Assembly: GCF_014656475.1 (NCBI RefSeq)
Contig: NZ_BNCM01000014.1
Span: forward strand, 27,748 to 91,747
DNA: 64,000 bases
DNA from: Sinomonas cellulolyticus
GTDB taxonomy: Bacteria > Actinomycetota > Actinomycetes > Actinomycetales > Micrococcaceae
Direction of reading: 5' to 3'
The notes under the pieces were generated by a model that saw nothing but the letters and a program-made list of their open reading frames with translations, was not told the DNA's origin and searched no databases. The position numbers and the translations under genes were made by a program. This document shows, piece by piece, positions 44,305 to 51,326 of this stretch; position 1 is the first letter of the stretch, and every line of letters starts with the position of its first letter.

Positions 44305-44724
44305 CACGGCCTTGAGGTTCTCGAGCTGGGCCACCTCGTGCTCCATGGTCTTCTGGACCATGCCGCCCATGAGCTTGAGGAATCCGGTGGGCTCGAAGGT
44401 GAGGCCGAACGAGACCTGGGTCCCGCCGGGCTGCGGGACGAGGAGGAAGATGCCGTGCGGCCGCGCGGGGCCGGCGATGACCTGGAACCGGATCACCTCC
44501 CCCGGGCGAGCCTCGGTGATCTCGTAGTCACCGTCGATCTCATGGCCGCCCGGGCCGGCGAGCCGCTGGGCGTACACCGCGCCCTCTTCCCCGGCCCGCC
44601 CTGAGGTGAGGGAGATGGAGCGGACCTCCTTGCGCCAGGCGGTGTTGTTCAGCCCGTCGGCGAGGAAGGCGTAGACGTCGTCGGGCGTGCGCCTGATGAA
44701 GACTGAGTGTTCTGCCGCAGCCAT
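44293..44724 (-). CDS. SRPBCC (START/polyketide-cyclase fold) family protein
   Basis: A 143-residue protein with the SRPBCC layout: EHSVFIRRTPDDVYAFLADGLNNTAWRKEV (first strand and helices) and GTQVSFGLTFEPTGFLKLMGGMVQKTMEHEVAQLENLKAVLE (long C-terminal helix). Such proteins bind hydrophobic ligands; the ligand is unknown. No Shine-Dalgarno is seen; TACTCT ends 7 nt before the ATG, suggesting a leaderless message. Confidence 0.83.
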   Translation of the reverse strand: MAAAEHSVFIRRTPDDVYAFLADGLNNTAWRKEVRSISLTSGRAGEEGAVYAQRLAGPGGHEIDGDYEITEARPGEVIRFQVIAGPARPHGIFLLVPQPGGTQVSFGLTFEPTGFLKLMGGMVQKTMEHEVAQLENLKAVLER

Positions 44725-44883
44725 GCGGGCCAGAGTATGGATGCCGGCTGGGAATTCACTGGGAAGTCTCCCGCGGGTCCCCCGGCCCGACCACCCGGCC
44801 TTCCGGCTGATCCTCGGCAGGCCTGGCGCCGTGACCGACCATCCCGACGCATGATGTAGGCTAAGTGAAGCCCTTCGGGGCGT

Positions 44884-44954
44884 GCGGCCGTAGCTCAATG
44901 GCAGAGCGCTCGCTTCCCAAGCCAGATACGCGGGTTCGATTCCCGTCGGCCGCT
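44884..44954 (+). tRNA. tRNA-Gly(CCC)
   Basis: A 71-nt cloverleaf. Acceptor GCGGCCG/CGGCCGC, D arm GCTC/GAGC with AATGGCA loop, anticodon loop TTCCCAA (CCC, decodes GGG), T arm GCGGG/CCCGT with TTCGATT, discriminator T. CCA is not encoded. The anticodon stem CTCGC/GCCAG has a C-C mismatch at pair 29-41 where G would be expected on the 3' side. Confidence 0.95.
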
Positions 44955-44960
44955 CAGAGG

Positions 44961-44990
44961 AAGGCCCCCGGTCAGTCGACCGGGGGCCTT
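44961..44990 (+). terminator. Hairpin terminator after tRNA-Gly
   Basis: A perfect 13-bp stem AAGGCCCCCGGTC / GACCGGGGGCCTT with a 4-nt loop, 6 nt after the tRNA. Confidence 0.85.
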
Positions 44991-45071
44991 CGCCGTCCCC
45001 TCGGAGGCCGCGAGCGGCGGCCACTCGGGCCCGGTGTGACGCCTCCCACGGACGCCACGGGCACGCTGGAG

Positions 45072-45077
45072 TAGAAT
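45072..45077 (+). promoter_or_regulatory. -10 element of panD, probable leaderless start
   Basis: TAGAAT ends 8 nt before the panD ATG. There is no ribosome binding site in the intervening TGCGCCCG. Confidence 0.5.
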
Positions 45078-45085
45078 TGCGCCCG

Positions 45086-45511
45086 ATGAACCGCACAATG
45101 TTCAAGTCCAAGATCCACCGCGCCACGGTCACCCACGCTGACCTCCACTACGTCGGCTCGGTCACGATCGACCTTGACCTCCTCGAGGCCGCGGACATCC
45201 TGCCCGGCGAGCTGGTGTCCATCGTGGACATCACCAACGGCGCCCGCCTCGAGACCTATACGATCGCAGGCGAGCGCGGCTCCGGAGTCATCGGCATCAA
45301 CGGCGCCGCCGCGCACCTGATCCACGAGGGCGACTTGGTCATCCTCATCACCTACGCGTCGATGTCGGACGAGGAGGCGCGCGAGTTCGTGCCGACCGTG
45401 GTCCACGTCGACGCCCAGAACCGCATCGTCCAGCTGGGCACGGACCCGGCAGAGGGCCACGGCGCCGGCATGCTCCGGCCGCCGTTCGCCGTCCAGGCGC
45501 ACCTCAACTAG
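45086..45511 (+). CDS. panD: Aspartate 1-decarboxylase (pyruvoyl enzyme)
   Basis: A 141-residue proenzyme making beta-alanine for pantothenate. [29 protein letters not shown] matches PanD. Self-cleavage occurs at Gly-Ser in YVGS, and the Ser becomes the pyruvoyl group. [29 protein letters not shown] completes the active site. The ATG at 45086 is chosen over an upstream TTG because the sequence then starts as in homologues. An AEC permease follows 7 bp downstream. Confidence 0.95.
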   Translation: MNRTMFKSKIHRATVTHADLHYVGSVTIDLDLLEAADILPGELVSIVDITNGARLETYTIAGERGSGVIGINGAAAHLIHEGDLVILITYASMSDEEAREFVPTVVHVDAQNRIVQLGTDPAEGHGAGMLRPPFAVQAHLN

Positions 45512-45518
45512 CCCCGGC

Positions 45519-46457
45519 GTGACGGGGGTCCTGGCCGGCTTCTGGGTCGTCTGGGCGATCATCGGCGCGGGCTGGCTCATGGCCAGGCTGCGGCTCCTCG
45601 GCGAGGGGGCACAGGGGGTCCTGAGCCGCCTCTCGTTCTTCGTGGCGAGCCCGGCACTCCTCCTCGAGACGCTCAGCAAGGCGAATCTCGCCGCCGTCTT
45701 CTCCTCGCACCTGCTGGTGATCGCCGCAAGCTCGACGGCGGTGGGCCTCCTCTCGTTCGCGGTGTTCCGCTGGCTGCGGGGCCGGGACCTGCCGGAGACC
45801 CTCATCTCGTCGATGAGCTCGGCCGTTGCGAACTCGGGGAACCTCGGCATCCCCATCTCCGTGTTCGTGCTGGGGGATGCCAGCTATGTGGCCCCCCTGC
45901 TGATCTTCCAGCTCGCGCTCTTCACGCCGGCGTACCTGCTCCTGCTGGACGGCACGACGGCGACGGCGAAGCCGGGTGCCGCGCGCGTGACGCAGTTCGT
46001 GCTCCCGGTGGTGACGAACCCGAACATCATCGGCTCGCTCATCGGACTGGCACTCGCGGCGACCGCCTGGACACCGCCCGAGGTCATCATGCAGCCGATC
46101 CACCTCATCGGCGGGGCCGCCATCCCCGCCATGCTCATGGCCTTCGGGATCTCGCTCCACGGATCGCGACCGCTCCAGCCGGCCCATGGCAGGCGCATCG
46201 ACACGGCCATCGCGACCGGCCTGAAGATCCTCGTCCACCCGCTCATCGCCTTCCTGCTCGGGCGCTTCGTCCTCGGGCTCGACGGCCATTCCCTGTTCGC
46301 CGCCGTGGTGGCCACCGCGCTTCCGACCGCCCAGAACGTCTACGTCGCGGCGCAGCGCTACGAGCGCGGGATCGTGGTGGCAAAGGACACGGTGCTCATC
46401 ACCACCGTGGTGGCCGTCCCCGCGATGGCCGCCATGGCGGCCTTCCTCGCCGCCTGA
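45519..46457 (+). CDS. AEC (auxin efflux carrier-like) family permease
   Basis: A 312-residue protein with about 10 membrane segments. GVLAGFWVVWAIIGAGWLMARL at the N-terminus, SSAVANSGNLGIPISVFVLGD in the middle (the conserved Asn-x-Gly-x-x-Gly-x-Pro cross-over motif) and ALPTAQNVYVAAQRYERG at the end are typical. Family members carry malate, malonate or similar organic anions in bacteria. Substrate unknown. The GTG start lies 7 bp after panD, so co-transcription is likely. Confidence 0.88.
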   Translation: MTGVLAGFWVVWAIIGAGWLMARLRLLGEGAQGVLSRLSFFVASPALLLETLSKANLAAVFSSHLLVIAASSTAVGLLSFAVFRWLRGRDLPETLISSMSSAVANSGNLGIPISVFVLGDASYVAPLLIFQLALFTPAYLLLLDGTTATAKPGAARVTQFVLPVVTNPNIIGSLIGLALAATAWTPPEVIMQPIHLIGGAAIPAMLMAFGISLHGSRPLQPAHGRRIDTAIATGLKILVHPLIAFLLGRFVLGLDGHSLFAAVVATALPTAQNVYVAAQRYERGIVVAKDTVLITTVVAVPAMAAMAAFLAA

Positions 46458-46467
46458 GGCCCCGCGC

Positions 46468-46510
46468 CGCACTCAGTCCCCGCGCACTCAGTCCCCGCGC
46501 ACTCAGTCCC
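46468..46510. repeat. Tandem triplication of the TetR gene 3' end
   Basis: CGCACTCAGTCCC is repeated three times with a 15-bp period. The copy at 46498-46510 holds the last codons and TGA stop of the TetR gene (minus strand); the other two lie downstream of the stop. Confidence 0.8.
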
Positions 46511-47168
46511 TGGGGTCGACCAGGTTTCCCATGAGCAGGCCGGCGGTGAACTCGCCCAGCCGCTCGTGGCTCCACCCGCGCTTGAGCACGAGCGTCTCGT
46601 ACAGCTCGGCGGAGGTAGAGGCAAAGAAGACGTCCGCCACGTCCGTCTCCGTGAGGCCCTCTCTGAGCAGACCCCGGGCGAGCACCACGCGTGCGTTGTG
46701 GAGCATGCGGGCGTAGCGCGCGTCGTCGACCTCGCGGAGCAGCTGGGCCATGGCCGCGTCACCGCTTGCGGCCGCGTCGCGGATGAGCAGCTGGACCGGG
46801 GAGCCGAGGGGACTGATTTCGGCGACGAAGCGGCCGAACTGCCGCATGAGGGCGCGCGCATCGGTCGCCTCGGCCTGCGCCGCGTCGGAGCGGTCCTCGG
46901 CCGGCACTTGGCCGGAGCCGAGGAGGCTCTCGTCCCAGAGTGCACGGACGAGGCCGGGCTTGCCGCCGAAGTTCTTGTAGACGAACTCGGCGGAGACGCC
47001 GGCATCCCGGGCGAGCTGGGCGACCGTCGTCGCGCCGAAGCCCTGGCGGAGGAAGAGCTCGCGGGCCGTGGCGAGCACTTTCCGGCGTGCCGCCTCGGCC
47101 CTCCGGCGTCTGCGGGACGCGTCATAGGGGCGAGCGGCCTGCTCGGTGCCATTGACCGGCGTCTGCAC
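46503..47168 (-). CDS. TetR-family transcriptional regulator
   Basis: A 221-residue protein. The N-terminal helix-turn-helix (KVLATARELFLRQGFGATTVAQLARDAGVSAEFVYKNFGGK) is classical TetR. The ligand domain is unclassified (SPVQLLIRDAAASGDAAMAQLLREV). A GTG start has AAGGAG upstream. It is divergent from the SnoaL-like/NmrA-like pair, with a palindrome between them, and probably represses that pair and itself. Confidence 0.9.
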   Translation of the reverse strand: MQTPVNGTEQAARPYDASRRRRRAEAARRKVLATARELFLRQGFGATTVAQLARDAGVSAEFVYKNFGGKPGLVRALWDESLLGSGQVPAEDRSDAAQAEATDARALMRQFGRFVAEISPLGSPVQLLIRDAAASGDAAMAQLLREVDDARYARMLHNARVVLARGLLREGLTETDVADVFFASTSAELYETLVLKRGWSHERLGEFTAGLLMGNLVDPRD

Positions 47169-47195
47169 TGGATCTACACTCCTTGCGTAACTTCA

Positions 47196-47211
47196 ATACA
47201 GCCAACTGTAT
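47196..47211. promoter_or_regulatory. Candidate TetR operator
   Basis: ATACAG-CCAA-CTGTAT, 6-bp arms, in the AT-richer gap between the TetR gene and the SnoaL-like gene. Confidence 0.55.
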
Positions 47212-47251
47212 CTAAATGTCCACGCTATCCGATCTTCCCCAGGAGTGCACG

Positions 47252-47731
47252 ATGGACGCCGCCACCTCCTTCACTGCTCTGCCCGCCGGCCCCGTCCGGC
47301 GCATCTTCGAGGCCATCGCACGCCACGACCTCGAAGCGATGGTCTCCTGCTTCGCAGAGGACTACGTCAACGAGACCCCTGTGCACCCCGACCGGAGCTT
47401 CACGGGGCGCGCGCAGGTCCACAAGAACTGGACTGCCATCCTCGCCGGTTTCCCCGACCTCGAGCCCTACGTGGTCCGTGCGACCACCGCGCCGGACGGC
47501 ATGGTCTGGGTCGAATGGGGCCAGCGGGGAACCCGTCGCGACGGGGTGCCGGTGCACCTCGCCGGCGTCTCGATCTTCACGCTCGACGGCGACGCCGTCT
47601 CAGCCGTCCGCTTCTACCTCGAGCAGGTCGAGAGCGTGAGCGGCACCGTCGACCGGAATGTCGCCGACATCGTGGGCGCTGCGGCCGCCGGAGCGCCCAC
47701 CGGGACTGCGGGCGGGGGCGAACGGCCGTGA
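47252..47731 (+). CDS. SnoaL-like (NTF2 fold) protein
   Basis: A 159-residue protein with the SnoaL/NTF2 cone fold: RRIFEAIARHDLEAMVSCFAEDYVNETPVHPDRSFTGRAQVHKNW, then WVEWGQRGTRRDGVPVHLAGVSIFTLDGDAVSAVRFYLE. Such proteins are ester cyclases, isomerases or ligand binders. The ATG at 47252 is favoured by CAGGAG upstream. Its stop overlaps the next start, so it is made together with the NmrA-like protein under the adjacent TetR regulator. Confidence 0.85.
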   Translation: MDAATSFTALPAGPVRRIFEAIARHDLEAMVSCFAEDYVNETPVHPDRSFTGRAQVHKNWTAILAGFPDLEPYVVRATTAPDGMVWVEWGQRGTRRDGVPVHLAGVSIFTLDGDAVSAVRFYLEQVESVSGTVDRNVADIVGAAAAGAPTGTAGGGERP

Positions 47732-48618
47732 TCCTCGTGGTCGGCGGCACCGGCCGCCTCGGCCGGGAGCTCGTCCCGGCCCTCGTCGCGAGGGGCGAGT
47801 CCGTGCGCGTCATGGCCCGCGGTGCCTCCCAGCCCTTCCCGGAAGGCCCGCAGGACGCGGGGACCCACGACGCCGTGCAGTACCTCCGCGGCAGCCTCGC
47901 CTCGGACGCGGACTGCCGCCACGCCGTCGCCGGCTGCCGGCACGTGGTCTTCGCCGCATCGGGCTTCGGCATCCCGAAGGGTGCCGATGAGCGCAGTGTG
48001 GACCGCGACGGCGCGATCCGGCTCGTGCGCGCGGCCGCGGACGCCGGCGTCGAGCACCTCGTGATGATGTCGATGCACGGTGCTGCGGCGGATGCGCCCA
48101 TCGAGTACCTGCGGTGCAAGTTCGCGGCGGAGGAGGCTCTGCGCGCCTCGGGCATGGCGTGGACGATCGTGCGGCTCGGCGCCATCCTCGAACAGCGCCT
48201 CGAGGTGATGGGCGGTGCGCTCGCGTCCAAGGGCAAGTTGCCCGTCTTCGGCTCGGGAAGCGCCCCAGTGACGTACACGTCCGTGCGAGACGCGGCCGCC
48301 GTCGTCGTGCGGGCCCTGTCCGACCCGGGGCTGCGCAACCGCGTCATCGAGTGGGGCTCCGAGACCTGGACCGCCGATGAGATCGCGGGAGCACTCGTCG
48401 CCAAGACTGGCCACGGGAAAGTGCAGAAGGTGCCGACGGCCGCCCTGAGGGTCATATCCGTCGCAGCGCGGCCCTTCTCGCCCTTCATGGCCCGGGTGGC
48501 GGGGGCCGGCGTGTGGGAGGACTCGGGGACCGCGTCCTTCGATCCCGCGCCCGCCCGCGCGGAATTCCCCGACATTCCGATCACGGGGCTGAAGGAGGCG
48601 GTCGCGTCGCTAAGCTGA
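47728..48618 (+). CDS. NmrA-like NAD(P)-binding protein (atypical short-chain dehydrogenase)
   Basis: A 296-residue Rossmann protein. VILVVGGTGRLGRELVPALVARGESVRVMAR is the dinucleotide site. GVEHLVMMSMHGA and YLRCKFAAEEALRASGMAWTIVRLGAILE follow the NmrA/NADH-dehydrogenase-assembly-like layout, with Tyr-x-x-x-Lys altered to Tyr-x-x-x-x-Lys or lost. It probably acts as a redox sensor or reductase on an unknown substrate. The GTG start overlaps the SnoaL-like stop. Confidence 0.85.
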   Translation: MILVVGGTGRLGRELVPALVARGESVRVMARGASQPFPEGPQDAGTHDAVQYLRGSLASDADCRHAVAGCRHVVFAASGFGIPKGADERSVDRDGAIRLVRAAADAGVEHLVMMSMHGAAADAPIEYLRCKFAAEEALRASGMAWTIVRLGAILEQRLEVMGGALASKGKLPVFGSGSAPVTYTSVRDAAAVVVRALSDPGLRNRVIEWGSETWTADEIAGALVAKTGHGKVQKVPTAALRVISVAARPFSPFMARVAGAGVWEDSGTASFDPAPARAEFPDIPITGLKEAVASLS

Positions 48619-48622
48619 CGCC

Positions 48623-50287
48623 ATGGCTGAAACGAGGGCAGCGAAGGCAGGCGCCGCGAAGAGCAGCGCGGAGAAGCTCGCGACGATCCGGCAGGGCTAC
48701 GTGTTCGAGGGCCCGACGATCGGGCTCGGTGCCGCGATCGTGGACGGAGAAGTCCGTCCGGAGGCGCAGATCGCGCTCCCGCTGGGCATGATGAACCGCC
48801 ACGGGCTCGTGGCGGGCGCCACCGGCACGGGCAAGACCGTGACCCTGCACATGATGGCCGAGCAGCTCTCCGCAGCCGGCGTCCCGGTGTTCCTCGCGGA
48901 CATCAAGGGCGACCTCTCGGGCCTCGCGACCCCGGGCACCGGGAGCGAGAAGCTGCAGGCCCGCACCAAGGGCATCGGCCAGGACTGGCAGGCGGCCTCG
49001 TTCCCCGTCGAGTACCTCGCGCTCGGCGGCGAGGGCACTGGGGTACCGGTCCGCGCGAGTATCACCTCGTTCGGCCCCATCCTCCTCTCACGGGTGATGG
49101 AACTGAACGAGACGCAGGAGTCGAGCCTGCAGCTCATCTTCCACTTCGCGGACACGCGGCAGCTCGAACTGGTCGACCTCAAGGACCTCCGCGCCGTCAT
49201 CCAGTTCCTCGTCTCGGACGAGGGCAAGGCGGAGCTCGAGCAGCTCGGCGGCCTCTCGAAGGCCACGGCCGGGGTGATCCTCCGCGAACTCGTCGGCCTC
49301 GAGGCGGCGGGCATGGAGAAGTTCTTCGGCGAACCCGAGTTCGACACCGCGGAACTGCTCCGCACGGCCCCGGACGGCCGCGGCGTCGTGACCTGCCTCG
49401 AGCTCCCGAGCCTCCAGACCCAGCCCCTCCTGTTCTCCACCTTTCTCATGTGGCTCCTCGCGGACCTGTTCCACGACCTCCCCGAGGTCGGGGATGCGGA
49501 CAGGCCCAAGCTCGTCTTCTTCCTCGACGAGGCGCACCTGCTCTTCAACGGAGCGACGAAGGCCTTCCTGGATGCGATCACGCAGACGGTGCGCCTCATC
49601 CGTTCGAAGGGAGTGGGCATCTTCTTCGTCACCCAGACCCCGAAGGACGTCCCGGGGGACGTGCTCGGCCAGCTCGCCAACCGGGTCCAGCACGCCCTGC
49701 GCGCGTTCACGCCGGACGACGCGAAGGCGCTCAAGGCGACGGTGTCCACCTTCCCCGTCAGCGACTACGACCTCGAAGAGGTCCTGACCTCGGCTGGGAT
49801 CGGCGAGGCGGTCGTGACGGTGATGAACGAGAAGGGCGCACCCACCCCCGTCGCCCTCACCCGGATGCGCGCGCCGCTGTCCGTCATGGGGCCGGCGGAC
49901 CCTGCCGTCGTGAGCGGCGCTGTGCAGGCCTCGCCGCTCCTGGGGAAGTACGGCACCGCGGTGGACGGCATCTCGGCCTTCGAGAAGCTCCAGCAGCAGG
50001 CGGTGTCCCGGCAGTCCGCGGCAGAGCAGCCGGCCCCGCAGCCTGCCTCGGCCCCCGACGCCGGCCAGGCGCCACCGCCGCTGCCCTCGCCGAACCTCGA
50101 GCCTCCCGCACGCCGGGGCCAGGAGTCCCGCGAGAGCGGCGGCGTGGCCGGTGAGGTGGTGGATGCGCTCGGCGGCGCACTGGGCAGCGGGCTGCGTTCG
50201 ATGGTCCGCTCGATGGGCACGCAGTTCGGCCGGGAGATCATGCGCAGCGTGTTCGGCACAGCGCCGAAGCGGCGACGGCGGCGGTGA
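48623..50287 (+). CDS. HerA-like ATPase (DUF853 family)
   Basis: A 554-residue FtsK/HerA-superfamily ATPase. Walker A is AGATGTGKTVTLHMM (about 72) and Walker B LVFFLDEAHLLFNG (about 298). GLSKATAGVILRELVGLEAAGMEKFFGEPEFD and FFVTQTPKDVPGDVLGQLANRVQHALRAFTPDDAKAL are typical of the DUF853 branch. A Pro/Gln-rich linker leads to a basic tail ending KRRRRR. Archaeal HerA works with NurA in end resection, but no NurA is here; the bacterial role is unclear. TAAGCT ends 6 nt before the ATG with no Shine-Dalgarno. Confidence 0.88.
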   Translation: MAETRAAKAGAAKSSAEKLATIRQGYVFEGPTIGLGAAIVDGEVRPEAQIALPLGMMNRHGLVAGATGTGKTVTLHMMAEQLSAAGVPVFLADIKGDLSGLATPGTGSEKLQARTKGIGQDWQAASFPVEYLALGGEGTGVPVRASITSFGPILLSRVMELNETQESSLQLIFHFADTRQLELVDLKDLRAVIQFLVSDEGKAELEQLGGLSKATAGVILRELVGLEAAGMEKFFGEPEFDTAELLRTAPDGRGVVTCLELPSLQTQPLLFSTFLMWLLADLFHDLPEVGDADRPKLVFFLDEAHLLFNGATKAFLDAITQTVRLIRSKGVGIFFVTQTPKDVPGDVLGQLANRVQHALRAFTPDDAKALKATVSTFPVSDYDLEEVLTSAGIGEAVVTVMNEKGAPTPVALTRMRAPLSVMGPADPAVVSGAVQASPLLGKYGTAVDGISAFEKLQQQAVSRQSAAEQPAPQPASAPDAGQAPPPLPSPNLEPPARRGQESRESGGVAGEVVDALGGALGSGLRSMVRSMGTQFGREIMRSVFGTAPKRRRRR

Positions 50288-50320
50288 GGCGGTCCCTTCT
50301 CCGTTGGTAGGGTGGGGCGG

Positions 50321-51319
50321 GTGCAGACGAGCCCCGCCCTCCTGAGGATCGCGGCGGCGTGGCTGCTCGCCCTTGCCCTCGCAGTGGTCGGTTCGGTCGT
50401 GGCGATCACCACCGTCAGGAGCATGGTGGCGAGCCCCGAGGGGCCGGTGCGGGCCTACATCGCGGCGCTGCAGGCCGGCGACGGCGGCCAGGCCCTCGGG
50501 CTCCTTCACGCCACGGTCCCGCCCGGCAGCGCGGCGCTGCTCGACGGCGCACCGCTCAAGGACTCGATGAGCCGGATCCGGGACCTCTCCTACGAGACGG
50601 CGGCCCCCGACCCCGGCGGTCCCGACCGGGCCGCCGTCACCGTCCACTACACGGTGGACGGCGAGCGGCTCCAGAGCCAGTTCGCGGTTGACCGCACCGG
50701 CACCGACTGGCTGTTCTTCCCCCGCTGGTCCATCGCACCGGCTCCGCTGCCCGTCCTCTCGGCCACGGTGGTCAACGCCTCCCGGGCCACCGTCAACGGC
50801 ACGGCCGTGAACATGCCGGACGGCCGGAATACCTTCCCGGTCTTCTTCCCCGGCTCCTACGTCGCCTCACTCGAGGGGACGCAGTTCGCCGCGGAGCCGC
50901 GCACCGCCGTCGTGCGCGCACCGGGAGGCACAACGCCGCTGAGCCTCGCCACGAAGGCGACCCCGCAGCTCGTCTCGGCCATCGAGGCGAAGATCCACGG
51001 CTATCTGGACGAATGTGCGCGCACCGCGACGGAGCAGCAGCGCCTCCAGCCCGACTGCCCCTTCTCCCTCGCGACCAATGCGCGCATCAAGGACGGCACG
51101 ATCGCGTGGTCGATCTCGGCCTATCCGGCCGCCTCCGTCGAGCCGTACCAGGGCGGCTGGGCGCTGGCACCGCTGGCCGGCAAGGCCGAGCTGAAGGCCA
51201 CTGCCATCGACCTGTTCACGGGCGCGCCCTCACAGCTCGACAAGCAGATCGGCTACTCCTTCACGGCTCGTCTGGACATCGGCGACGGGACCGTCACAGT
51301 CACCCCGCAGCTGAAGTAG
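50321..51319 (+). CDS. Membrane-anchored extracytoplasmic protein of unknown function
   Basis: A 332-residue protein. One N-terminal hydrophobic helix (LLRIAAAWLLALALAVVGSVVAITTV) anchors a large Ala/Thr/Pro-rich exterior part. Residues about 35-110 look like an NTF2-like/DUF4878 module (GPVRAYIAALQAGDGGQALGLL, then VTVHYTVDGERLQSQFAVDRTGTDWLFF), followed by a beta-rich part. The GTG at 50321 is chosen over one at 50312 because TAGGGT (50308-50313) is then 7 nt upstream, the leaderless spacing seen elsewhere here. It contains a dispersed 12-mer copy at 50905. Not recognised beyond this. Confidence 0.72.
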   Translation: MQTSPALLRIAAAWLLALALAVVGSVVAITTVRSMVASPEGPVRAYIAALQAGDGGQALGLLHATVPPGSAALLDGAPLKDSMSRIRDLSYETAAPDPGGPDRAAVTVHYTVDGERLQSQFAVDRTGTDWLFFPRWSIAPAPLPVLSATVVNASRATVNGTAVNMPDGRNTFPVFFPGSYVASLEGTQFAAEPRTAVVRAPGGTTPLSLATKATPQLVSAIEAKIHGYLDECARTATEQQRLQPDCPFSLATNARIKDGTIAWSISAYPAASVEPYQGGWALAPLAGKAELKATAIDLFTGAPSQLDKQIGYSFTARLDIGDGTVTVTPQLK

Positions 51320-51326
51320 CGGGAGC

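Noticed and set aside
44884..44990. Integration site (att) at tRNA-Gly
   Set aside because: No integrase, no duplicated tRNA 3' end and no foreign genes nearby; the following sequence is a simple terminator.
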